Below, one piece after another: positions 12,501 to 26,800 of a stretch of 64,000 nucleotides of DNA (the stretch's first letter is position 1; each line of letters begins with the position of its first letter). Source of the DNA: Larimichthys crocea. Taxonomy: Eukaryota > Chordata > Actinopteri > Sciaenidae. The notes under the pieces are model-generated. The model searched no databases, was not told the DNA's origin, and was given only the letters and a program-made list of their open reading frames with translations. The stretch lies in contig NC_040016.1 in NCBI RefSeq assembly GCF_000972845.2, positions 11,428,701 to 11,492,700 on the forward strand. Direction: 5' to 3'. Position numbers and translations under genes: made by a program.

Positions 12501-15500
12501 TTGGACCTATCTCAGATTTCATGAATAATTTTCACTGCAGTCCATATGTTTTTGACCATGAAAGAAAATAGGGAGAAATAAATATAGAATGAAAGATAAT
12601 ATGCTGCCAGCACTTTAAATCACACATCGTGGATGATGCATCGTCACATAAGACTAAGAACACAAATAATATCTGCCAAAAATAATTAGGACTAATACCG
12701 TATTTATGGCACTCATATTTATCCCATGCTGATAATTTAGTAACGTGTTATTTTATCTCATTTATTCTACAGTAGTATGGGGGCATCACTGGACAATATT
12801 TGTAAGAGTTTGACAGTTTCAGCAGTAGTGTGGAATCCAAATGACCATTTCATAAACCTCTAACAGTGACTGTCCATGGCAGGCTTGTCAACGCGATTTG
12901 CATGGCACTCTAGTAAGACTGATACTTTGCATTCAAACAGTTTGAAGGGTGATGGGGTGTTTTTCAGTCTTCAAAGCCAAAAACAACACGGGGATAGAAG
13001 TGTAAGCTACAGCTGTAGAGGATGTATGTAGCAATCACGTGTGTCTTTAATATTGTTTTTTTTATTTAAGACAAGACAGTTAAAGTCAGGTAGACAAAAC
13101 ATTTTTAACCAATCCATGACTTTAACATTTACCTAACTAACTAACAGAATATGCACAACTTTTTTTTTCAGCCGGCAAAATAAAATAAAAAACTAACTAA
13201 ATGTGCCACCATTATCACTGCAAACATGCAAATTTACCGTGCGAGATTCGAAGCTTGACAAACACAAGAAAAGTAACTAAGTGTGTTAGTGTGCTGTGCT
13301 TAGCCAATTAAGACACATTCTGAGGCTGTACTAGCAGAAAATAATCAGGTAGATGTGGATGGGATGTGAGGATTACTGATCTAACCTAGATTCTAAGCCT
13401 AGACATAATTTGTGTGAAGTACTAATAATCTACAGTCAACAGTAATATCAGTTGCCTTGCCCTCAATTTACAGTTGGCTGACTACTAAGCAATTCATAAT
13501 AACTAATAATATCACTGTGTTAAACTAGTAGTGTTATACAACGCAGAAAACAGCTTACCTCTTGAAGCCTCAGTGCTATGAGGGCTTCCCACCATCTCCG
13601 TTAAATCTTTCTGCCATGCATCTTTCACGGCCGACTTAAAGACTTTCCTGTTGTTCAGGTCCTGCAGGGGCCGGAAGTTGTTCCTCAAGTACTCCACAGA
13701 CTTGACGTGATCCTGTTGCTCTGTTGTGAAGATGGAATAAAAGGCCTCCAGCTAGATGGAAAGAAAGAGAGAACAGCTACTGAGGCAAATTTTAAGGCAT
13801 TTGTTATCGTGTGTGTGTGTGTGTGTGTGTGTGTGCTGAACATAATATATCATGCAGAACTGCATTTATAGCCGCTCGCCAGCAGCTGACTGTTCACAAG
13901 AGCACAGTGTTTGTGAGAAACATTCACACCACAGGTACCAGCGAGCACGGTCCACAATCATCATCCTGGCTACCTACCGGGCTGTAACTTCTCAATGGGG
14001 CAAATTTGTGGCCATTGATTGCCATGAATGATCTCCTGCCGCGCGCTGTAATGACTACACATTACAGATACAGTGGAATCAATGTGTCCTATGCGTACTT
14101 GGAGAAATGAATTACAGGTTCATAAAAGATTATCTGCGAGCGTCACAAACATTGTGGCCGTGGTCAATATTCCTGCAGCAAAAGTCATTTCTGAACAAAA
14201 GATTTGTACTCCTGAATGTTGATAGAAATTCCACTGAGCCCTGCAGATTTCTACAGCACACAACGCTCTAGAGGATATGCAGCTGGGTAACCCAAGAATT
14301 GTATGTATAAAAGATGCAGCAAAGGACTGTGTATGGGATCAGCAAAAAGCATGGGGCATGATTTGGCATATATTATCTCTGAAAATCACAAACACCGTAT
14401 ACAGTTGGAGTTGTGCTGTCGAACAGCACACAAGTGAGTGATTTTAAATGCTGCGTTTTTCATTTAACACGTCAACACTTTAACTCTAATAATTCAGATC
14501 GACAGACATTTAAATTAATGAACATTTCTGCACTTGAACGACTTCAGCAGCGCGATAACCAGCCTCCTCATGAAGCGGCGTTCTATTTAAGACCCTATAG
14601 TCACTGTCTGAGACAAACATCATGATAAATACATAAGAGCCATCTCATGCGGCCATTCAAATACCAGTAATTGGCTTCCCCTTCCTGCTTAATCATCCAC
14701 TATATAGGCAGTTGTGATTTCATATGCAGAGGAGTTGGGGAGGAACAAGGGAAAAAGGAATGGAGAGAGGAGCGGTTGATGGGGGGAAGAAATTGCTTAT
14801 GCGTCGACACTGTGGGACAGCATGTGATCCACTGACTGCGTGCAAATGGAATCTGACTGTGCGTGGAGAATATAGCTGTCTGGGCATGTGTGTGTGTGTG
14901 TGTGTGGACTTAACGCACCTGTGAGTGGGACAGATACACAGGCCTGGAGAAGATGATCCACTCCACTACCTTACTGCAGGGTGGTGTGGTCAGAGAGCCG
15001 GTGTATCGGTAATAACTGTCCGCTGATGATGGCAGCAGATCTCTCAAGATGAATGACCTGAGGTTGGTCTCTTTTTCTGGATAAAAAGGAGGGGATAAAT
15101 ACTCGTCAATACACACACAAAAAAAAACAAAAAAACAAACAAAAAAACAATAAAAATAATATATATATATAGATAACACCCTGCATATCTTGAGGTACAT
15201 TTACATTTGCAAGGTTGTTTCATTTCACTATCTCTGTGGCATTTTTACCGCTTTCCTGAAACCTCCATTCGTGGAATGGTGGTGACTGCAGTTAAAAGGC
15301 TCAGCGCTTGTTATCACTCTGGCCAGATCTCTGTACTCAGATGGGCTGAGAGAGGACCAAAGGGAGAGGAGTCAGATAAAATGGCCTGCTCTGACAGCTG
15401 ATCTATGGCTAGGTGGTAGCCTTCACTGCTCCGCGTAACAACTGTGGCATGGGCCACGGGGATTAAGACAGATCCAAATAATCTGTTCTATCCTCTATCC

Positions 15501-17804
15501 GTGATCAGATGGATGTGTCAAAAAACAAACAAACAAAACATGCAGGAATCAGTCTGCGATCCAGAGAAAGATCCTTTTATCTCCTGCAAATACGTTGCAT
15601 GGGCTATACAAGTGGCCTTGTTTTTTTTACCCTTGAATTCTAATGAGAAAAACCCAAATAGCCGAATTTACGCCAAATCCAATCTCTCACGGTTCGTGAC
15701 CTTATCTAAAAAAACAAAACACACGCGAGAAAAACAAAACAAAACGGGTTTTAGGGTGATAGTGCCGAGGCACTGGAAGCCTCACCCCCACCATGCCTCA
15801 TCTGCACTAAGAGTCAAATTCAGTATTCACAGCCTTTCTTCTCAGCGTTTTCAGACAGCGTACGTGCCCTATCGCTCATGGGCCGCTGAGATGCTGATGG
15901 ATGGATGACTGTGGGATAACGAGCCAGTGGAAAACCAACCACCAAAACGGGGGAGGAGGTGAGAAGCATTTAGCAGCCAGCAGGAAGAGAGTCCAAAAAA
16001 AATAACCACACCCACACAGACCTCCTCTTTCAGTTGGGAGATGAGAGATACAGCGGTGTTAGCACGAACATCTGTGTAGTTACACAGCACAGAGTTCAAC
16101 CTCTTTCGGAGACTGATGGGGAAAATAACCTAGCAGTGTTTTTCGGCATGCCTTTATCAAGGTTATATAATAAAATAACGTGAAAGGGTGTACATCTGTG
16201 AAATGAAAAGGACAAGCGAAATGGCCTCCCAGCTGAAAACAGACCTCTATTCTCCGAAAACTAAAGTCTATTTTCTGTATTGCAATTACTTCATTGAAAT
16301 TGTGGAAATTTCACTGAACAAAGTGATCCATTTTCTGAGGCCAATGCACATGTTTTATTAAGAATCAAGTTTTTTTTTCATGTTTTTCTTTTCCTGCTCA
16401 TTCAGAAAGTTACAAAAGTTTTTTTTTTTTCTGCCCTTTCAACCCAAAGCAATACCCTCACCAGCGCACATTGAACAACATCCATCTCCAGAAAGTACAG
16501 AGAGTGAAATCATAATTAGAGATGACTCGATGAAGCCCAGCAGTAGTCTTGTGAAACCACAATCGGTACAGAGCAATTACGCAATGTGTCTATACATCCG
16601 CATCCATTTACATGTCCCTGTCAGCGTGTGCTTATGCTCGCATAAAGACCGCCAGTGGCAGGTTGTAAAACGAATCATACGTGTCCGTGTAAACAGAGCG
16701 GGCTGAGTCCCCAGATGCAGCGAGATTACACAGTCATGCTTAGACATCTGCTTATGGTCTGCATAAGTCATGCATGCAGTAAAGCCAGCGCAGCAGCATT
16801 CGTTTAAGACATCATGCCATGATGAATTGTGCCCTGGCATACAACACAAGCCATTAACCGTTTAAATGTGAATAGAGGCTCTGCAGCAAGACACACTCCG
16901 GATGAGCTCATATGTGTATGTCTGAGGCAGAATCAAACCGTCCTGTCCATTTGAGGCTTGGATGTAATTAATATTTCTTTCTCTGTGATTGAAGCCACAA
17001 GGGACAGCAAGGGAGAGGCGAAATCTTGAAAATTTCGCCTCCTTTTGAAGTTAAACTCTGCTCATGTCTTTGTGTTTAAACTCCAATTTGCGTTTATTTT
17101 TTTAAAATGAAGCCTGATACTTAAGCAGCTGAAAGCGACAGCATCCATGTCTGTTCGAGGGAGGTTAGGAGGAGCACAGCGTCTGCACTGCCATAAGGAA
17201 TTTACCTCTAGGATCAACGAAAACACGAACAACAGAAAAGCCAGAGTGATTTTGTAAGGGATAATTGCTCTTTGGATATCCCACATGAATTTAAATCCCA
17301 CAGTACTGTTTCATGTAGAGGAGATTTGGAACAAAGAACACATCATATAATATAAGACTGTTCTATAGACAGTGTTTATAAGGGAGTTGCTCCCCCCATT
17401 ACTTACCGTGATGTACTACTCCTTTCAATCCCTGGATGATTGGATCTACAGCTGGATTGTCTTTTTGCCCCAGCTGCAGGAAAAGGGCCGAAGAAAAGAA
17501 TTACAACAAGGATTACAAAACCGGAATAGTAATCTGCCGTAAATACTAAAGACAAATCAATATGAGCATACAGGGGGTGGACACAATCAGGGCAACATCT
17601 CAACAGTAAAAACTAGAAGCATCTAATACCATCTGCTGCCATTGTTCACTTAACCTCTGTGTTCAATTTGTGTTGAGATTTTCTTGTTGACTACAGAGTT
17701 AAAGCAGTCTTTATTTCAAGGTTGTTGTTTCTGGTGTTGACTGCAATTAGACAAAAATTAAACACTTTAATCAGCAGTAATTAGTTCTTCTTTAAGCATA
17801 ACTA

Positions 17805-17847
<43 letters not shown>

Positions 17848-20800
17848 TATATATATATAGTAGGTATACTGCCTCCAGAGGACTCAACACCAGTGTTGAT
17901 TCCCTCCTTAGGACCTACTGGTAATTTTTTTTGCCATGACTGAAGACTGGCAAATATTGCTCAGCCTCACATTGTACAATTTTCCCAATGTCCTACTTAA
18001 GAGACAAGACTGGACAAAACAGAGTTGGGATGCAGGGCCCAATCTTCCCTTGCTCGACATTAATTCAGGTCAGTCAGTGGAGAATAATTGTGTGGAACTG
18101 AATGCTGAATGTGGATAATATGCACACCTTAGAGGCCATTAATAGGCCTTTGGGGAGCACAGAAAGAACTCTCCTCATTGATTAGAAATGGTAAATCTGA
18201 GCCAATGTGTGTGTGCCCGCTTAAAAAACCCTCACACTGTAAACTGCTATTCAGCGGATTGTGTATGGTGGTGCTAATTGCAGTAAGCAATAGGGCTGTC
18301 AGGACCCAGCGGAGGCATTTAGGTCCTCGTACACACATGCTTTTATCACTGTCTGAGAGTAGTCCTACATTACAAACACCTGTGTCCCCATTCCAGCCTC
18401 CCTCTTCCTGAGAGCTGACCCTTCCCTATATACTATTAAGCTGAATGTTAGCACGCATTGATCACCTGCCATCAATCGTCAACATACTGCTAATAGAAAT
18501 TAAGAGCATAACGCGGAGAGGGGGCCCTGCGGTTGTCAGTGCTGCTGGTGTGTGCATTTCACAGTTCATAAATCTCTGAGATGTTTTTTACAGTTAACAG
18601 AAATTAGGACCATTCTTGTCCATTAAGAGCTTTTGTGCGCAGACCTTCAGGGGACAATTTGTAGTATCTCGGTAAGCAATCTGTAATGTGCCACCGAACA
18701 GAAGAAATAACCAGCTTCTAGGTGAAAAGAAATTCTCAACACCACAAGTGGCAAAGATCACCTCTAATAAATATCTATCATTTACTGACCTCAAAAAGTA
18801 TTTACATCTTTATCCTTTTCATAATTGGACTAACAGAATTTCAACTCTTCCCTTTAAGTCACAAGCCTAAATGATTTACAGTGTCCTTTTATATTCATTT
18901 CTTTTCATGTTCTGCTATTTTTTAATCAGTTTCTTTTTATCCACTCGTTTCATTGGTTTAGTAACTACTTCAATGCTAAGCACTGGTCATGTACATGAAT
19001 GTGACATCAATTTAGAAGCCTATAAAGAAAGATATTTTCTGGCTTGGGAATACTAACAAGTCATTACAAAGAGGTTTCCTTCAATTCACGACTACTGTAA
19101 CCTGAGAAAAGGAAGGTATTTATATCGGTGAGAATAGTATGTTTTAACAACAGTATAATGGTCAACATATTCATCTTAGTTTAGACTGTTTGGTTAGAAA
19201 CCAAGTATTGGACAGATAGAAATGTTTCACCTGTTACGCCTACATGAAATGTCAGGGGATCATCAAAGTGATTACAATTTATGCTGAGGGGGAGTATAAG
19301 TGTGTGCACCAATTGTCATGGTAATGCATCCAATAGTTGTTGAGTTATTTCAGTGCAGACAAGAGTGGTGGACTGACGCTAGCATGGACACTTGTGTACT
19401 CGTGGTTTTCTTCAGATTACATTTGTCCTGACCTCCAGCCCCGCTCATACTTTACCTCAAAGAAGACCGCCATGGCAGAAATGATGCGTCTTTCCTTGAT
19501 GGCAGCGCTGAGGCTGTCAAAGTCGTCTGAATTGTAAAGGTAGATCTGCATCTGGGTTGGGAAACAGAGCATAAACAGCTTGAGGAGTGGACAAGGAGAA
19601 CCAACTGTCATGTAATCAATCACTCGGACACACTGCTGAGGAGCTGATGAAAAGCTGTTTTGAGGGACATAAAAGAGGGTGTATTTATCACTCTCATAAA
19701 TCTCCCATAATCTGTGTCATTCCTTTTTGTGTTCTGCCACTCCTGGAGGATGGCTCGAGAAATACAGCATCCCATTCCTCAGGGCGACTGCCCTCGCAGA
19801 GACAGTCACAAGCACAGAGGAAGAACCGGAGGATTGTGCTCTTTTCCCGTGGTGAGATCTGACAGAATGGTAGGCTTTTAATCATTCATCAAAATCATCA
19901 AATGATTCTAAAAGTAGCAGTTGTAGCTGTCCATCATCATCTCAGTGTCTCCAGTCTCTTTAAAATGAAAAGCCCTTTCATGTCACTGAACCGAGTTAAT
20001 TGGCAATAAGAAAAAGGTCCTAGATGTTGATTTAATTAAAGGGTATGCCTGCCTTTTTTCTTTTTCCAAGGACAATTACGAGAACCCGCCCCCCCCCCAG
20101 CTGCAATTGATGCTAAACGTAAAAATAAATGCACTATAAATAAGGATAAATCCATTAATGCATACCGTAAGCCTGAACCAGGTACAAAATGACTCAATCC
20201 AGATAATTTAGACGAATTTAAGTGATCAGTTTCCTTCAGAGTTCCTTTAACTGCAGCCTTTAATTGAACTAATTTGTTGTCTGGGAACTCAGCAAGAAAG
20301 AGCTCTGGCCATTCATCACCCTTCAGATGTTATTAACTACACCACCCAATTAAGCTGGCCCCCTTAGGCTTCATTTACTCACTGACATTAGCTCATGTGA
20401 CCTGCTCTTGTTAACAGCACACTGGAAAATGTGATATTCAATTATCAAACACTTTCATATCAGCCAATAAAAATAAATGTTGCCAAACGCGATTTGAATC
20501 AGTTGATTGCACGCTTGGTTTCAGTGTATGCTTCTAAGTTCTGACACAAAATCCCTTGTTGGTGTAGACTTTATTCACATCCACGGATATCATTGAAAGT
20601 TGTTGATTTTATGCGGGACAGACAGGTGGTCTGACCAACATTTAAGCTCTCTCAAGACATTCAGACACATCCATACAAGTTTGTTTTTTATCAGTACAAA
20701 ATGTGCTGATGTTGTAGAGAGAAATATGTTAAGACAAATCTGAAAATAGTGAGCACAGGCAACTAACAACAGCTTGCGAGAGAGCCGAGGTAACAGGAAA

Positions 20801-23800
20801 GACAACAAAACATTATTTGAGCTTCATAATTTTCTCTGGAGAACAGACAGCCCATGCTGTCCACAATTCCTAAGCCCCTTTTTTTTTTAGTATAAATTCA
20901 TTCTATAGTCCTGAATTTTTTGTTTCCAGTACAAAATGAGTGCAAACACCAAAGCCTGAAAGCTGCTCTGCATTCCCAAGATCCATTTAAGCACAAACAG
21001 GTGAAAAAGAAAGTCATGTCTGGCATGATTTCCCAAGACAGGGACATATTGAGGCAAGAGAAGAAAATAAACAAGTTTGTGTACGGAGAGAGATCTTATA
21101 TTTATCACAGCAGCATGAATTTATTTCTTTTTCTCCTACTTTATTCTTTAAAACAACTGTGCTACTGCAGCGTTTTGTTGTTAACAGGTAATTGTGTCTT
21201 TTGTCTGTATTTTTTTTAAACGTATGAATCTCTCACTCCAACCACATTTATGCTATCCTTTCACTCTGGCACCTACAAAGTGCTAGAGCACTCATTTTCA
21301 AGAAGAATCAAGTGTCACACAATTTGTACAGAAGGTGTTGCTGAACAAATATATGAAACTTCACATTGCAGACTCAGAACAGTGAAGTTCATAGACAATA
21401 AAAAAAAAGGACAGCACAAAACGACGAGTGGATTACATAAACGATTTATTTACGAGGTACTGTAATGCCCATTGTCGTGTTGACCTAGTACTAATACAGC
21501 TAAGTGGAATTAAACAAATACCTGACAAATACAGGCGTTGGTCTCCTGTCACATGACTCCTTATAAAAAAACATATTCACTGTGTTGATGGTGCGTCACT
21601 GTTGCTATGGCTCAGACACTTGATGACGATGATGCAAACAGGCAAAAACTAACAAGCAGGCAAAGAAAACATTTGCCAAGTCTGATTGTTTGATTCAGAT
21701 ATTACCGCAGATGTAAGCAGTAATATCTATATACTATATTTTATAGTAAACACTATACTATATACTTCGGATTGGCCTTTCTACCACTGTTTGGTTGTTG
21801 GCTTCCACGTGTCATGGCAACGACATGTTCGTTCAGGTGTTTTTCATCAGTTTTTAGTTCACACATCACATTTATGGATTTTCTGTAGGTGTGTTTTCGC
21901 TACGGTGAGTTTCATGCACTTGCAGCTTCATATGTGTTGCCAAAACTCTCAGGGGCACCCTAACTATCCCCATTAGTCGTGACTTATCTGAGACTCCTAA
22001 TGTATATTCTTAATCAATGTTCTGTTGCAGATGTGCCTTCAGAGCCGGCGGAGCTCTCGTTCTGTATTGTAATGTGCACCCATCCTGACACCAACACATC
22101 CGGAGTAATGTGTGCAAACACATACCCCTTTCTAGGTGTGATTTGTAATCCATGTATAATTAATCTAACCTCGGTGACACCCTAATATATTATTAGAAAA
22201 GATCTCCCTATGGTACCCTGAGGCAGAAAAAAAAATAAAAAAAATCCACTGTTTCATTTTTCATTGTATTGTTTGAGCAAACAGGTGGTCCATCTATCGA
22301 TTTCCTCACTTCACTCCCACGAAAAAGGCCGTGGTTAGATTAATGTCAAGCTCTGGAGCTACAGGCCAAGCAGCTCATAGGTTCTTTCTTCTTCTTCTTT
22401 TTGTTGCATGACCATGTTACAAAGGGAGAGCGGCTTCATAATACAGCTCATTAAATTTGTCTTTCTACCCTTTGTGCCGATGTGTGAACTACATTTGTGT
22501 GTTTTTAAGCTTCTGGGCAGGTCGGATAAACACTTTTAAATTTTTTTTTTTCCTTTCCCTCCACTGTAGCACTAAATGCTTTATGCAGTGTGTTACCAGA
22601 GAGTCAGAGTGGAATGTGATTCATTTGGAGTGGAGAGATAATTAGACAGCAGATTGGAAAACAGTCTCTGTTTAGCAGAGACAAATAAGTCCTGGAGCTC
22701 AACCTCCAAGGTCATGTTGCTTCAACTCATCGGAGAACAAAACATATACGCAACAAAACAAAAGCCAGCCTCCGCTATGAAAGATCACTGGGTTTATCAA
22801 ACACAAACATTTATAAAAGGGTAGAGTTCTGCTGCGCATGTGGTGTCAGATCTAATATAATCTCAAATGCATCAAATTCTGTCAAGGCATAAGCATGAAA
22901 TATGAAAATGCCACATCTCACAGGATGAAGCGGTTAAATGGCCAAAGGCTAGATCCTGCATAAACACATTCCCCTTCAACTATTCATCATTCGATTTCAC
23001 TCTTTCACCTTCTGGTTCCCGGCTGTGAAATAATACATCATGTTTGATATATGTAGGGTGACTTATTGATAAAGAGAGTAATATTCATAATCATAATAAT
23101 GTAAAAACAGACCTCCCACTCTGTGCCGTTTCTACGTACATGGTGCACCATGTGCATACAGCATAGAGTTAACAGGAAATATCTTTTGCGGATGTGTGGA
23201 TGGAATATTTTTTTTTTTGTACTTCCTGCAGTCAAGGTCATCCCATGAGAATATGACTTTTATGTTGCCATTAGTTATATGTTGGTCCCATTTTTTTTTC
23301 CACTGTGATAATTCCTTTGAATATTTCTCCACTGTGACAAACTCAGTCCCCATTATAGTGTATGTCAAGTCAATTAGATTTGGGCTACATGTTCTTAACA
23401 TGTGTGTTGTTCTTGTTGTGAATAAATGGTACCAGAAGAGGCTCATCTGCCTTTTTAGTTATGAAAAATAACCCAGACCTCCTCTGCATCCATTCATGAT
23501 CACTGCCGTTCATTAGGCTTCCACACATAAGCACAAGTAACCTTTTTTTTTGTCTGATGTAGCCTGTCAATAAGACCAAGACTCATCCTTCGTTTTTCTT
23601 TTTTACTTTTCCAAATGTGTTCTTTGAAATCAATTTTAAGGTTAGGCTGAAGGTTATTTAACTCACTTAATTAATTCAATAAATTAATGGATAGGGCTAG
23701 TTGTTCACACTGTCCATGACACAGTTATCCTGTAACTGTCAATGTTTACGGCTTGGTCCCCTAATTTATATATTATAAATTATATACACTCTCACTTGCA

Positions 23801-26800
23801 GCAATAAAAGAAACTAAAGATCAGAATCGATTTGTAATTATATTTATGCTATTTCACAATCTTTCCACGCATCAACTGTGTTCCTTATGTTTTAAAGAAG
23901 AGCGTCATTGTATTAAATTTCAAGCACATTAGCTTTGGAATCCGTCTGATTTGACAGAGAGGTCGATGCAAAAACCTTGATCTACACAAACGACATGCTA
24001 AGCTTCAAATCTATATTTCACATCTATAAATGATGCATCTGGAGGGCATAATCTACTTGTTCATGCTCAGCATTTTTTCTAACAGCTGCTCAAATTGGTC
24101 ATTAAAGTGAAACTCCATCGTCTTATTTAGAAGCGCACCATCAAAGCAGCCATATGCACAACAGCTTTATAATGGTTGTATATAATCCAGTGCCCTTTAA
24201 CACTACGCTGAACACAAAATGATGTGGCAAAAATAAATCTAATTACTCAGCCGTACAGCATCAAAAGCCGTGCCTGCAGAGAGGGCTCCAAAGAACATGG
24301 CCAAGAAACAAACACAGGAGGACTCTAGCTGCGTGCTTGGAGATTACAGTAATTTCCTTTTATATATATATTTTTTATATTTACACTAATTATTAACCAT
24401 TTGACAATAGAGTGGGTGAAAAAATATTTTATATAACCGCATAAAATGTAAGAGTATGACACATTTGCAAATCCATTTTAGATAATGAATAGGAATGGCA
24501 TTGTAAATGATAAAAAAAAAAACATTGAAAGGCACTAATAACTCATTCTCCACACCATAGAAAAAGAGTGGGTTTTCTGCTTTAATCCAGGAGCCAGAAT
24601 AAATAATACCAAAAGGTTTCAGGCTTAATACCCTTTATATCTGTGCTACAAGAGTTGGTGATTTTCTTTTCTGCTTTCATTTATTACTTGCAGTCTCTTC
24701 TCCCTTTGTTTCTTTTGTCTGCTCGCTGTTTTGGCATTAACGGAATTAAGAAATCTATTGTGACCTTGTGAAAAAATCAATTTAAAAGCAAGAAAAGTAA
24801 TCTGTAACAAAACTTTTCTCTTACGCCTTTTCATTCAGCTTTCAGCGATGTGATATCCTTGACTGTGAATAAACAGATTTGGTATATATTGTGTTTTATA
24901 TTGTCATGTGTTAGATATTTTAATGCCTGCACTGTTCTTCAAAAAGTGAGATCTGAGGCAGCAGAGGCCTAGAATAGTACGGCTTAAGCCCAGGACATGC
25001 TGGATCCTGCCCCATAATGCAGCACAAAACAGTCTTTTCCTAACACCACGGGGAATTTAGTTTTCTCCAAATGTCTGAACAATCCTCGGCCATTGGTGGT
25101 GCTTCTTGGAGTGAAGGTAAAACTGGATTTTAGAACCATCGATATGTCTCAACACTGCACTAACTCTGTGTCACTCCTGAGCCTGTGATCCCTGCAGGTT
25201 TCCATAACTATTGAATCCATGCCACAAAGAAATAAGCCTCATCAACAAACAGAAGTGCATTTTAATTTTCATGTTGCTGCTCAAGGCATTGACAAACAGT
25301 TTTTTGGTCCCAGAAAGCCTTGAACGTTCAGTGTTAACCCTAAATATCCCTATTTTGTTTCATTTATCAAAGTGTATTGTAGTGACAGGATGCTTTACCT
25401 CTACAGGGAACCTTCTGCCATTTATGCTGTGTTCTGAGCCTGCTGATCCATTACTGTGGCCCCAGTGAAACTCCATCTTCTCAGCCTTAAAACGCCCTGG
25501 CAATCCAGCACCTCTTACGAAGTAGTCATCCTTCAGGAGAACAGCAACTAGAGGGAGAAAAAAGAAAGATGGAATCAAACAAAAAAAGTAAAATTAAATG
25601 CAGCATGATCATACAAAGGCAGCTAAAAGGAGATTATTAGTCACAGAATTGATTTTACAGCAGCGCAGTAGTGACTGTTCATCTTAATTTGTATCCATTA
25701 TCTCAAGTTCACAAATTAATTCTCATTATCTAAATTCTCATCTGTTTTTTTTTGTGATGATAACTCAATTATCTAATCATCTCAAAATAACACGTTTCAA
25801 TTCTGTGGTGTTTGTTCTTTGAGCTTCTGATGCTGAGTGGATGCATTTTATTATCTCAAAATATCAAACACAAACTGGCTGGTTTCTCCTATAAATAAAT
25901 AAATAAATAAATAAATAAAAAGGTAAAATGCAATGTCTACTTGCTTCACTGATTAATTTATCAGCCATCGTTTCTCCCTGTGACATTGTCAATATGAACT
26001 AAAACCTTGGACAGAAACCCAAATGAGGCAATCAAAACCCGATGAAAGGGTAGCTCTGATTCGTTTTAATCTCTTTTCTACATCAGCTTGTATTGATGCA
26101 AATGGATGTTAAACATGTTTCACTGAGCGAAGACTTTTAATATGAAATGATCACAAATAGATGTTTCAATTAGGACTCGCAAATGTGCTTTTGTCCTTTC
26201 ATTAGAGGGTATTTAAAAAAAGGGCTACGAAGCTGTGAAATGATCTCAAATGATCTGGACTAAGAGCAGCGAGAGGAAAATTTTGGTACCTGGCAACCCA
26301 CAGCCTGACACAGTTTGTTTCATTAAGACCCATTATGCAGGGAATCGTTTCATCGCCGCATACAAAGTCAGAGATGGCCACTTTCACAATGGATGTACAC
26401 AGACATACCTTTCAACAGACAGACAGACAGACAGACAGACAGAGCACACAGCACCCTCTTCCTTGACCTTCCATCCTTTAAAAACATTGTTCCTTTAACT
26501 TATTGAATGTTTCTCTAGGACAACATAATGACGTTCACAAGCTTTGTGGTCTTCTTCCACCTGCAAGCTTCTCACAAGGCTGTAATGTCCCTGTTATTCT
26601 ACAGCATATGAAAAACTTTCCCCTCATGCATGATTCTTACAAGATTCTACATTGTTCACGACTTTTTCAAATGCACGGTGGTCCAGAAGACTGTAGAATT
26701 AGATTTGCTATGCGGTACTACTGTTATTTATGATAATGGATGTTCCATCAATACACACAAGAATGTGCAAATGAACTTACAAAATTTTATGATATGATTG

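Larger units (their letters stand above)
8503..13558 (-). other. ptprg: 5.1-kb intron between exons W7 and W8
   Basis: Contains a 20-base poly-T run at 8876-8895 and a MITE-like element at 10311-10580. No exon is recognised. The remaining sequence is AT-rich without other nameable content. Confidence 0.8.
13752..14918 (-). other. ptprg: 1.2-kb intron between exons W6 and W7 with CA repeats near both ends
   Basis: The intron has CA dinucleotide repeats on the transcript strand about 12 bases after the donor (14887-14907) and about 58 bases before the acceptor (13809-13835). No exon or dispersed repeat is recognised between them. Confidence 0.85.
17474..19455 (-). other. ptprg: 2.0-kb intron between exons W4 and W5
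   Basis: Holds an AT microsatellite at 17807-17859, about 330 bases upstream of the W5 acceptor, and a copy of a teleost dispersed repeat at 19192-19388 close to the W4 donor. No exon is visible. Confidence 0.8.

Noticed and set aside
15444..15908. 154-codon plus-strand open frame
   Set aside because: Intronic, contains poly-A-derived Lys/Asn stretches and no family motif.
26415..26443. Regular CAGA repeats considered as a CRISPR-like or other array
   Set aside because: Simple tetranucleotide microsatellite without spacers.
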